Origin: a bacterium | GTDB taxonomy: Bacteria; Krumholzibacteriota; Krumholzibacteria; LZORAL124-64-63 | Assembly (NCBI GenBank): GCA_003646045.1 | Contig: QNDV01000030.1 | Span: 1 to 12,482, forward strand | Length of the DNA: 12,482 nt | Direction of reading: 5' to 3' | Shown here: positions 7,701 through 12,482 of the stretch, in pieces | Numbering within the stretch: the first letter of the stretch is position 1 | How the letters are laid out: every line of letters begins with the position of its first letter | Notes under the pieces: generated by a model | Databases searched by the model: none | The model's input: only the letters and a program-made list of their open reading frames with translations | What the model was told of the DNA's origin: nothing | Translations under genes and position numbers: made by a program

Positions 7701-9544
7701 GGTTCCTCCCGGGGGCTGGTCCCCGCCAGACGCGCCGCATTGGCGGCCGCCTCGGCGGATGAAACCGATTCACGATCAATGCGCACCGAGCCGCTGATGA
7801 CACTGCCGAGCACCCGCGCCGCCACGGCCGAGGCCTGGGCCACGGTGTCGGGAATATCCTTGGGCCCCTGGCAGACTCCGGCCACGTGGATGGCGCCGCG
7901 GTTGGTACCGGTGGGGTCGGTGTTGTAGTTCAGTTCGGTGAACCAGCCGTCGTCGTCGGGCCGGATACCCAGCACCGAGGCCAGGCGATGCGCCCCGCGG
8001 GCCGGTTCGAGTCCCGCCGCCAGCAGCACCATGTCCACGGGGAACTCCATGATGCGGTCGTGGACGATGTCCTCGCCGCGTATCACCATGCCGTCGGGCC
8101 GCGCTTCGACCCGGGCCGAACGTCCGCGCACCACGAACACGCCCTCGTCCTTGATGCGTTCGAAGAACTCCTCGTAGCCCTTCCCGAAGGCACGCATGTC
8201 GATGTAGAACTGGTAGCAGGTGGCGTCGGGCAGTTTTTCCTTCACCAGGTGGGCGAACTTCAGGGAGTACATGCAGCACACCCGCGAGCAGTACGGATTG
8301 TGGTTCTGGTCCCGCGAGCCCACACAGTGGATGATGGCCACGCTGCGGGGCGCGGGCGCGTCGGTATCGAAGACCCACTCTTCCTCTTTCGTACGCCGGT
8401 TGCGCTGCGTCGAACGGGTCACGATGCGGCCACCGGTGGGCCCCGAGGCGTTGGTCAGCCGCTCGAATTCAAGGGCCGACAGCACGTTGGGCAACACGCC
8501 GTATCCGTAGCGCTCGATGAGTGACGCGTCGAAGGCATCATAGCCCGTGGCCACCACGATGTTGCCCACCGTCAGTTCCACCGAATGGGATTCCTCGTCC
8601 AGGTGGATGGCGTCCTTGGGGCATTTCTTGACGCAGGCCCCGCATTTCTTGCCTTCGGACTGCACCCACAGGCACTGCTCGCCATCCACCACATAGGAGT
8701 TGGGAATGGCCTGGGGAAAAGCCATGTAGATGGCCTTGCGATCAACGATGCCTTCGTCGAATTCGCTGGGTACACGCACCGGACACACATCGCGACAGGC
8801 ATGGCAGGCCACGCAGGCAACCGGATCCACCCGCCGCGCCCGGCGCAGCACCCGCACCTTGTACTCGCCCGGCGAACCGCCGACGGCCTGCACCTCGGAG
8901 AAGTTGAGGATGTCGATGTTGTCGTGCTGCCCCACCGCCACCATCTTGGGCGTCAGGATGCAAGCCGCGCAGTCGAGAGTGGGAAAGGTCTTGTCGAACA
9001 TGGCCATGTGGCCGCCGATAGTGGCCGACCGTTCCACCAGGTGCACCTTGTGGCCTGCCTGGGCGATACGCAGGGCGGTCTCGATGCCGGCCACACCCGC
9101 ACCGATGACCAGGGTGTCCGGATGGACCGGTACCCTAGCCGGCGTCACCGCCAGGCCGAAGGGGACACCGTGGACCGCACAGGCCACCGCTGCCTGGGCA
9201 ATGGAATCGGGATCGGTGCTCGCGGCGCCCGCCTCACCGAAGGAGGCCAGGCGCACCTCGTCGGGATCACCTCCGGCCATGACCATGGCCCGGGTGAAAG
9301 CCGGTTTCTGGGCGCCGGGCATGTCACCGGCAATGACCAGGGAGGTCAGTTCCAGGCGGTGGATATCGGCGGCCACATCTTTCGGGTCCGGTGGCGCACC
9401 TGCGCCCATTTCTTCCGTGGCCACCACGCCGGGTAGTTGCCGGGCAAATTCCATGACCTGCTGCAGATCCACAGCGCCGAGGCGGCCGGTATTCGCGTGG
9501 GAGAAAAAGACGCCGATCCGGTTCGGGGACGCGTTGGTGGCCAT
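7673..9544 (-). CDS. HdrA-like FAD/iron-sulfur protein 1 (inserted ferredoxin domain only)
   Basis: A 623-residue HdrA-family flavoprotein and first gene of the operon. Residues 9-108 align without gaps to the N-terminal cluster domain of the second HdrA encoded downstream, but every cluster cysteine is replaced ('FFSHAN' for 'YICNCG', 'AGDMPG' for 'AACSPR'). The FAD Rossmann motif 'GAGVAG' starts at 148. Then come 'DCAACILTPKM' (C192, C195) and an inserted two-cluster ferredoxin: C244/C247/C250/C254 and C291/C301/C304/C308. The signature 'HCVGSR' (C407) and 'YCSRVCC' (C419, C423, C424) is intact. After 'GPKDIPDTVAQA' the protein ends in a short cysteine-free tail with no C-terminal ferredoxin. 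ATG 9544 has GAAAGGA 11 nt upstream; a GTG ten codons earlier has no ribosome site. Probably a partner of the second HdrA, passing electrons to the QmoC-like subunit. Confidence 0.88.
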   Translation of the reverse strand: MATNASPNRIGVFFSHANTGRLGAVDLQQVMEFARQLPGVVATEEMGAGAPPDPKDVAADIHRLELTSLVIAGDMPGAQKPAFTRAMVMAGGDPDEVRLASFGEAGAASTDPDSIAQAAVACAVHGVPFGLAVTPARVPVHPDTLVIGAGVAGIETALRIAQAGHKVHLVERSATIGGHMAMFDKTFPTLDCAACILTPKMVAVGQHDNIDILNFSEVQAVGGSPGEYKVRVLRRARRVDPVACVACHACRDVCPVRVPSEFDEGIVDRKAIYMAFPQAIPNSYVVDGEQCLWVQSEGKKCGACVKKCPKDAIHLDEESHSVELTVGNIVVATGYDAFDASLIERYGYGVLPNVLSALEFERLTNASGPTGGRIVTRSTQRNRRTKEEEWVFDTDAPAPRSVAIIHCVGSRDQNHNPYCSRVCCMYSLKFAHLVKEKLPDATCYQFYIDMRAFGKGYEEFFERIKDEGVFVVRGRSARVEARPDGMVIRGEDIVHDRIMEFPVDMVLLAAGLEPARGAHRLASVLGIRPDDDGWFTELNYNTDPTGTNRGAIHVAGVCQGPKDIPDTVAQASAVAARVLGSVISGSVRIDRESVSSAEAAANAARLAGTSPREEPWPSEPTHT

Positions 9545-9555
9545 GGTGGGCGCGG

Positions 9556-9562
9556 TCCTTTC
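9556..9562 (-). promoter_or_regulatory. Ribosome binding site deciding the first HdrA start
   Basis: Minus-strand GAAAGGA, 11 nt before ATG 9544. The spacing is a little long, but no comparable site precedes the GTG at 9574, so the ATG is preferred. Confidence 0.5.
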
Positions 9563-9687
9563 TCGAGCGTGCACTGGTTGGTGCCGCGAGAATCCGCTTC
9601 CCGATGTTGATGTCGTCGTCCCTGGCTGCCGGTTGATCCTGCTTAGGTGTAGTGCTTCTGCTAATTCGGGGGGCGAACCCGCGGTCC

Positions 9688-9717
9688 CTGCTGATCCTCC
9701 AGGAAAGATCCTAGCAG
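9688..9717 (-). promoter_or_regulatory. Possible leader hairpin upstream of the Hdr/hydrogenase operon
   Basis: CTGCTGATC at 9688-9696 can pair with GATC (9707-9710) and AGCAG (9713-9717), giving a nine-pair stem with a two-base bulge and a ten-base loop. It lies about 145 nt before the first start codon. No T run follows on the minus strand, so it is not an ordinary terminator. It could be a leader structure, a protein site or chance. Confidence 0.2.
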
Positions 9718-9735
9718 AATGCTGTTACTAAACAA
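9708..9735 (-). promoter_or_regulatory. Weak sigma70-like promoter candidate for the Hdr/hydrogenase operon
   Basis: Read on the minus strand: TTGTTT (9735-9730), a 16-nt spacer, then TAGGAT (9713-9708) preceded by an extended TGC. The -35 matches consensus at only 3 of 6 bases and the -10 at 4 of 6. The place, at the edge of the A+T-rich block and about 165 nt before the first gene, suits a promoter. No convincing FNR box or sigma54 site was found nearby. Confidence 0.25.
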
Positions 9736-9838
9736 AGCAATATTAATAAATAAATAACGTATAAATTCGCCTCATCTGTCGTTTCTGGCTGATATGCGGA
9801 TCAACTCCAGCTCATACCGCAATTTTAGCATCATATCC

Positions 9839-9861
9839 TGTTAATTAACAAACGTTAACGT
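9839..9861. promoter_or_regulatory. Two adjacent perfect palindromes, possible operator
   Basis: TGTTAATTAACA (9839-9850) is a perfect 12-bp palindrome, and one base later ACGTTAACGT (9852-9861) is a perfect 10-bp palindrome. Both contain GTTAA/TTAAC elements, so the pair reads as related half-sites. They lie about 50 nt beyond the queG-type stop and about 295 nt before the first HdrA gene. Such sites often bind dimeric regulators, but no known operator is matched with confidence. Confidence 0.35.
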
Positions 9862-9910
9862 CGCGCGGCCTCTACGCACATATATCTTTGTATTAACATT
9901 AGTTATGTTA

Positions 9911-10993
9911 TTAGTCGAGGCTGGCCAGGTTCTCCATCACAACATCGGCATTCCGCCTCATGCCCTCCGGATGCGCCCGCCACAGTGGTGTACGTCGGAA
10001 CCGCTCCCGAAACTCCGCATCGGAGATGGCGATGAGTCCTGCGAGATCCAGCTCGGCATGGGCTGAATCGGTGGCGTAGGCGTCGGACAATGGGACTTGT
10101 CCACCGCGCTCCGCCGCCCGTCGATTCCACGGACACACCGCCTGGCAAATGTCGCAGCCGAAGAGAATCCCTCCTTGGTCGGCGCGCCGTTCCGGCGGTG
10201 TGCGCCCCTGCCACTCGATGGTCCAGGTGGAGATACAGCGGTGGGCATCCAGGCCCAAGTGCAGATCCAGCGCGTCGGTGGGACAAGCATCGACGCAGCG
10301 AGTGCAAGTCCCACAACGGGTGGTCGGCACCGCGACCACGGGGCGACGGCGACGCGGCACCACGCCGTACAAGGGCTCGGACGCGGGTGTCCCCCCGGGG
10401 GGCAGGCCTGTAACCTCGAGGTTGCACGGCGCCACACCCAGAAAGAACCCCGACCCCAGTTGCTCGTGGATCAGGCAGGTGTTCTTGCCCAGAAAACCGA
10501 GCCCCGCCAGCCAGGCCCATTCCCGCTCCAGGTAGGGACCGGTGTCAGTGGCCGGGTAGGCCTTTAATTCCGGCCAGGTCTCCCGCAGTCGCCCCAGCAA
10601 CCGCTTCATGGCCTTGAGCAACACGTCGTGATAGTCGCGCCCCCGGGCGTAGCGGGCCACACGGTCGACCCAGAGAGCATCGGGAGCCAGGGCACCGGTG
10701 GCAGCGGGTTCGGTCGAATCCGCTCCCCAGCCGTGGGTGTAGCGTTGCCCGAAGACCAGCAGTGACTTTGCCCAGGGATTGCGGCGCAAGGGGTCGACAC
10801 GGTCCTGCGGGTCACCCGTCAGATACTCCAGTCCCCCGTGACGATCGGCGGCGAGCCAGTCGTGCCAGCGCTGCTCGTGGGGCAGGATGGCAGGCAACTC
10901 CACGGCGCCCGCCAAATCGATGCCGTGCTCCGGACAGAGGCGGGCCAGTTCGGTCGCCAGGACTTCCGCGCTGACGGTCACCGGGACGTTCAT
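9911..10993 (-). CDS. queG: Epoxyqueuosine reductase, QueG family
   Basis: A 360-residue cobalamin- and iron-sulfur-dependent enzyme that carries out the last step of queuosine making, reducing epoxyqueuosine to queuosine at position 34 of tRNAs. The N-terminal catalytic domain has the conserved acid in 'TDTGPYLERE' (D150) and 'GLGFLGKNTCLI' at 165-175. The ferredoxin part has eight cysteines: C227/C230/C233/C237 ('CGTCTRCVDACPTDA'), C253 ('RCIS'), and C280/C283/C287 ('GCDICQAVCPWNR'). The length fits bacterial QueG without the C-terminal HEAT repeats of longer forms. ATG 10993 overlaps the upstream stop as ATGA and has no strong ribosome site, so translational coupling is likely; an in-frame ATG eight codons earlier (11017) is a second option. 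The N-terminal part is somewhat divergent from what I remember of QueG, so a related reductase is possible but less likely. Confidence 0.85.
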   Translation of the reverse strand: MNVPVTVSAEVLATELARLCPEHGIDLAGAVELPAILPHEQRWHDWLAADRHGGLEYLTGDPQDRVDPLRRNPWAKSLLVFGQRYTHGWGADSTEPAATGALAPDALWVDRVARYARGRDYHDVLLKAMKRLLGRLRETWPELKAYPATDTGPYLEREWAWLAGLGFLGKNTCLIHEQLGSGFFLGVAPCNLEVTGLPPGGTPASEPLYGVVPRRRRPVVAVPTTRCGTCTRCVDACPTDALDLHLGLDAHRCISTWTIEWQGRTPPERRADQGGILFGCDICQAVCPWNRRAAERGGQVPLSDAYATDSAHAELDLAGLIAISDAEFRERFRRTPLWRAHPEGMRRNADVVMENLASLD

Positions 10994-11946
10994 GCGCCGC
11001 CGCCCAGACGCCCGCATGCGGTCTCGTACTCCCGTAACAAACCGGTCACCAGTTCGGCGACGGTGGGCACGCCGTCGATCATGCCGCTGACCTGGCCGAT
11101 CTCCAGTTCACCCTCATTGAGGTCACCCTCGAGCATGCCACGCCGGGCACGCCCCGTACCCAGCAGGGCCGTGAGCTCGTCGCGGTCCGCACCACGGGCC
11201 TCCAGCTCCATGACCTGGTCGCGGAACGGATTCCGCAGCAGTCGCACCGGCACATGTTTCTTCAGGACGAGTTGGGTATCCCCCGCCCCGGCCTCAACCA
11301 CCGCCTGCTTCCAGGCGGCGTGCCCCGAGGATTCGGCGGTCACGGCAAAGCGCGAACCAATCTGTACACCCGCCGCACCCAGGGCCATCGCCGCCGCGAT
11401 CTGGGCCCCACTGGCGATGCCCCCCGCGGCGATCACCGGGATGGACACCGCCGCCACGCACTCGGGCACCAGCACCAGGGTGGTCAACTCCTCGCGACCG
11501 TTGTGGCCACCAGCCTCGAAGCCCTCACAAACCACGGCGTCGCAACCGGCATCCTCGCACTTCACCGCCAGGTCCGGACTGGCCACGACATGAACCACGG
11601 TGCACCCCTCCTTCTTGAGCGGCCCGATAGCCCGCTTCGGCGACCCGGCCGACGTGAAGAAGATGCGCACACCCTCCTCCAGGGCCACCTCCATGGCCTC
11701 CCGCGCGTGGCTGTAGAGCAGGGGCAGGTTCACGCCGAAAGGCTGCTCGGTCAGGGTGCGGGTCTTGCGGATCTGCTCACGCAGAAGGTCCGGGCGCATG
11801 CTGCCCGCGCCGAGCAGACCCAGGCAGCCGGCGTTGGCGGCGGCAGCAGCCAGCTTGGCACCGCTGTTGTAGATCATGCCGGCCTGGATGATGGGGTGCC
11901 GTATGCCGAAGAGATCAGTCAGGCGGGGGTCCGGCCAGTGGGACAT
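10990..11946 (-). CDS. FMN-dependent nitronate monooxygenase / FabK-like enzyme
   Basis: A 318-residue TIM-barrel flavoprotein of the nitropropane dioxygenase family. Visible signatures are 'HPIIQAGM' near the N-terminus (17-24), 'GVNLPLL' (71-77), the active-site loop 'EAGGHNG' with His148, the phosphate-binding 'IPVIAAGGIASG' (169-180) and 'GVQIGSRF' (193-200). Members either oxidise alkyl nitronates with O2 or, as FabK, reduce enoyl-ACP with NAD(P)H; these signatures do not separate the two reliably. ATG 11946 follows GAGGAGGG with a 10-nt spacer; the frame is open for 46 codons upstream but without a comparable site. The stop overlaps the queG-type start. It probably shares a transcript with that gene, and perhaps with the malic enzyme gene upstream, although 158 nt separate them. 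No link in function to queuosine is obvious. Confidence 0.87.
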   Translation of the reverse strand: MSHWPDPRLTDLFGIRHPIIQAGMIYNSGAKLAAAAANAGCLGLLGAGSMRPDLLREQIRKTRTLTEQPFGVNLPLLYSHAREAMEVALEEGVRIFFTSAGSPKRAIGPLKKEGCTVVHVVASPDLAVKCEDAGCDAVVCEGFEAGGHNGREELTTLVLVPECVAAVSIPVIAAGGIASGAQIAAAMALGAAGVQIGSRFAVTAESSGHAAWKQAVVEAGAGDTQLVLKKHVPVRLLRNPFRDQVMELEARGADRDELTALLGTGRARRGMLEGDLNEGELEIGQVSGMIDGVPTVAELVTGLLREYETACGRLGGGA

Positions 11947-11956
11947 GATGGCGTAG

Positions 11957-11964
11957 CCCTCCTC
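11957..11964 (-). promoter_or_regulatory. Strong ribosome binding site deciding the nitronate monooxygenase start
   Basis: Minus-strand GAGGAGGG, ten bases before ATG 11946. It selects this start over in-frame starts at 12000 and 12084. Confidence 0.65.
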
Positions 11965-12043
11965 GTGGTGTTTGCGGCAGTGGATTGTCGATATGAGCAT
12001 ACTACCGAACAGGATGTTCCTACGCCAGCCTTCGGTTCCTGGC

Positions 12044-12076
12044 CCACCGGGGAGATGGCGGTACCGCTGCCGGTGG
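12044..12076. repeat. Inverted repeat between the malic enzyme and nitronate monooxygenase genes
   Basis: CCACCGG (12044-12050) and CCGGTGG (12070-12076) are perfect 7-bp arms around 19 bases that hold another perfect palindrome, GCGGTACCGC (12058-12067). It begins about 30 nt after the malic enzyme stop. No T run follows on the minus strand, so an intrinsic terminator is not supported; it may be an mRNA-end or processing structure, or an operator. Confidence 0.3.
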
Positions 12077-12104
12077 ACTCGCACAGAGGCCTATCCGGTT
12101 CCTT

Positions 12105-12482
12105 CTACCCTGCGCAGAATTCAACGACACCCACCGTCGTCAGATTGACGACCTCTTCCACCGTCGCCCCGTATTGCAGCAGGTGAACCGGCAGGCGAGT
12201 ACCCATGAGCATGGGACCTATGGGCAAAGCCTCGGCCATATAGTTCAGTGACTGCATGGCGAGATGTCCAGATTGCAGGTCTGGAAAGATCAGCACGTTC
12301 GCATCCTCGTCCAGCCGACAGAAGGGGAAGTAGCCCTTGCGCAACTCCCGGTCGCGGGCGATGGCCAGCTGCATCTCGCCGTCGACCACCAGGCCGGGAG
12401 CGCGTTCCTTCACTATCTCCGCGGCGCGCCGCACCTTGGCGACGTAGGGATGCTCCGAGCTGCCGAAATTCGAGAAGGAAAG
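12105..12482 (-). CDS. maeB: NADP-type malic enzyme MaeB, C-terminal phosphotransacetylase-like domain (5' end outside window)
   Basis: The frame is open to the right edge and gives the last 125 residues of a longer protein. It begins 'LSFSNFGSSEHPYVAKV' and continues with 'VVDGEMQLA', 'ANVLIFPDLQSG', 'IGPMLMGTRLPVHLLQ' and 'VEEVVNLTTVGVV'. This order is that of the phosphate acetyl/butyryltransferase-like tail of multidomain malic enzymes, which turn malate into pyruvate and CO2; the tail is thought to be regulatory (for example, acetyl-CoA sensing) rather than catalytic. A stand-alone phosphate acetyltransferase shares the fold, but the 'LSFSNFGS' and 'VVDGEMQ' blocks fit MaeB well. The catalytic malic domain is outside the window. 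TAG stop at 12107-12105. Confidence 0.85.
   Translation of the reverse strand, partial: LSFSNFGSSEHPYVAKVRRAAEIVKERAPGLVVDGEMQLAIARDRELRKGYFPFCRLDEDANVLIFPDLQSGHLAMQSLNYMAEALPIGPMLMGTRLPVHLLQYGATVEEVVNLTTVGVVEFCAG

Larger units (their letters stand above)
9545..9910. other. Intergenic region with A+T-rich core, probable operon control region
   Basis: A 366-nt stretch between the queG-type gene and the first HdrA gene, both on the minus strand. No protein gene with a ribosome site was found. The half next to the HdrA gene (9545-9718) is of ordinary composition; the rest is strongly A+T-rich (12 G/C out of 50 at 9721-9770), in sharp contrast to the genes around it. It holds two palindromes, a weak promoter candidate and a possible leader hairpin, listed separately. 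No run of T after a G+C-rich hairpin was seen for ending queG transcription, so read-through or Rho-dependent ending is possible. Confidence 0.7.

Noticed and set aside
6660..7928. Plus-strand open frame of 422 codons opposite the QmoC-like gene
   Set aside because: Antisense to a gene with clear cluster motifs and six membrane helices; its His/Gln/Gly-rich translation is not protein-like.
4804..9544. Naming the module a true QmoABC complex for APS reductase
   Set aside because: No AprAB genes are present, neither HdrA copy carries a fused MvhD domain as QmoB does, and a separate mvhD plus hydrogenase genes follow.
9601..9800. FNR/Anr box or sigma54 promoter for the hydrogenase operon
   Set aside because: Single TTGAT half-sites occur (for example near 9633), but no paired TTGAT-N4-ATCAA and no TGGCAC-N5-TTGC element was found.
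9894..9910. Hairpin TAACAT/ATGTTA just after the queG-type stop as a terminator
   Set aside because: The stem has only six A/T-rich pairs and no T run follows on the minus strand.
12044..12076. Intrinsic terminator for the malic enzyme gene
   Set aside because: The arms are good but no T tract follows on the minus strand; kept only as an inverted repeat.
1..12482. CRISPR arrays, tRNA/rRNA genes, transposases or attachment sites
   Set aside because: No regularly spaced direct repeats, RNA gene signatures, or transposase/integrase motifs were seen by eye on either strand.

Overview
The window looks like part of a G+C-rich bacterial chromosome, most likely a proteobacterium with anaerobic or chemolithotrophic energy metabolism. 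The clues are a malic enzyme of the MaeB type (with a phosphotransacetylase-like tail), a QueG-type tRNA-modification enzyme, tightly overlapping operons with strong Shine-Dalgarno sites, and an H2-linked Hdr/Qmo-type redox module. The taxon is inferred, not proven. Apart from the first gene, everything reads on the minus strand.

Left edge (1-798, plus strand): the 3' end of a gene for a leucine-rich-repeat protein. It converges on the operon described next, and the two stop codons share one CTAG.

Centre (795-9544, minus strand): eight genes packed as one probable operon, read from high to low coordinates: HdrA-like flavoprotein 1, a QmoC-like membrane subunit (HdrC and HdrE parts fused), HdrA-like flavoprotein 2, MvhD, [NiFe]-hydrogenase small subunit (MvhG type), [NiFe]-hydrogenase large subunit (MvhA type), the hydrogenase maturation protease, and a GNAT acetyltransferase. 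Neighbours overlap or lie at most 14 nt apart. The likely electron path is H2 -> MvhA -> MvhG -> MvhD -> HdrA2 -> HdrA1 -> QmoC -> membrane quinone (or the reverse). There is no HdrB, so the module is not a heterodisulfide reductase of the methanogen type. The two HdrA paralogues have complementary sets of iron-sulfur motifs: HdrA2 keeps the N- and C-terminal cluster domains, while HdrA1 keeps only the inserted ferredoxin domain. Together they would make up one complete HdrA. This is the most interesting part of the window.

Intergenic (9545-9910): a 366-nt stretch with an unusually A+T-rich core, two neighbouring perfect palindromes, a weak promoter candidate and a possible leader hairpin. 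It is the likely control region of the hydrogenase/Hdr operon.

Right side (9911-12482, minus strand): the 3' end of a maeB-type malic enzyme, then a 158-nt gap, then an FMN-dependent nitronate monooxygenase/FabK-like enzyme whose stop overlaps the start of a queG-type epoxyqueuosine reductase (ATGA). No RNA genes, CRISPR arrays, insertion sequences or clear intrinsic terminators were seen.
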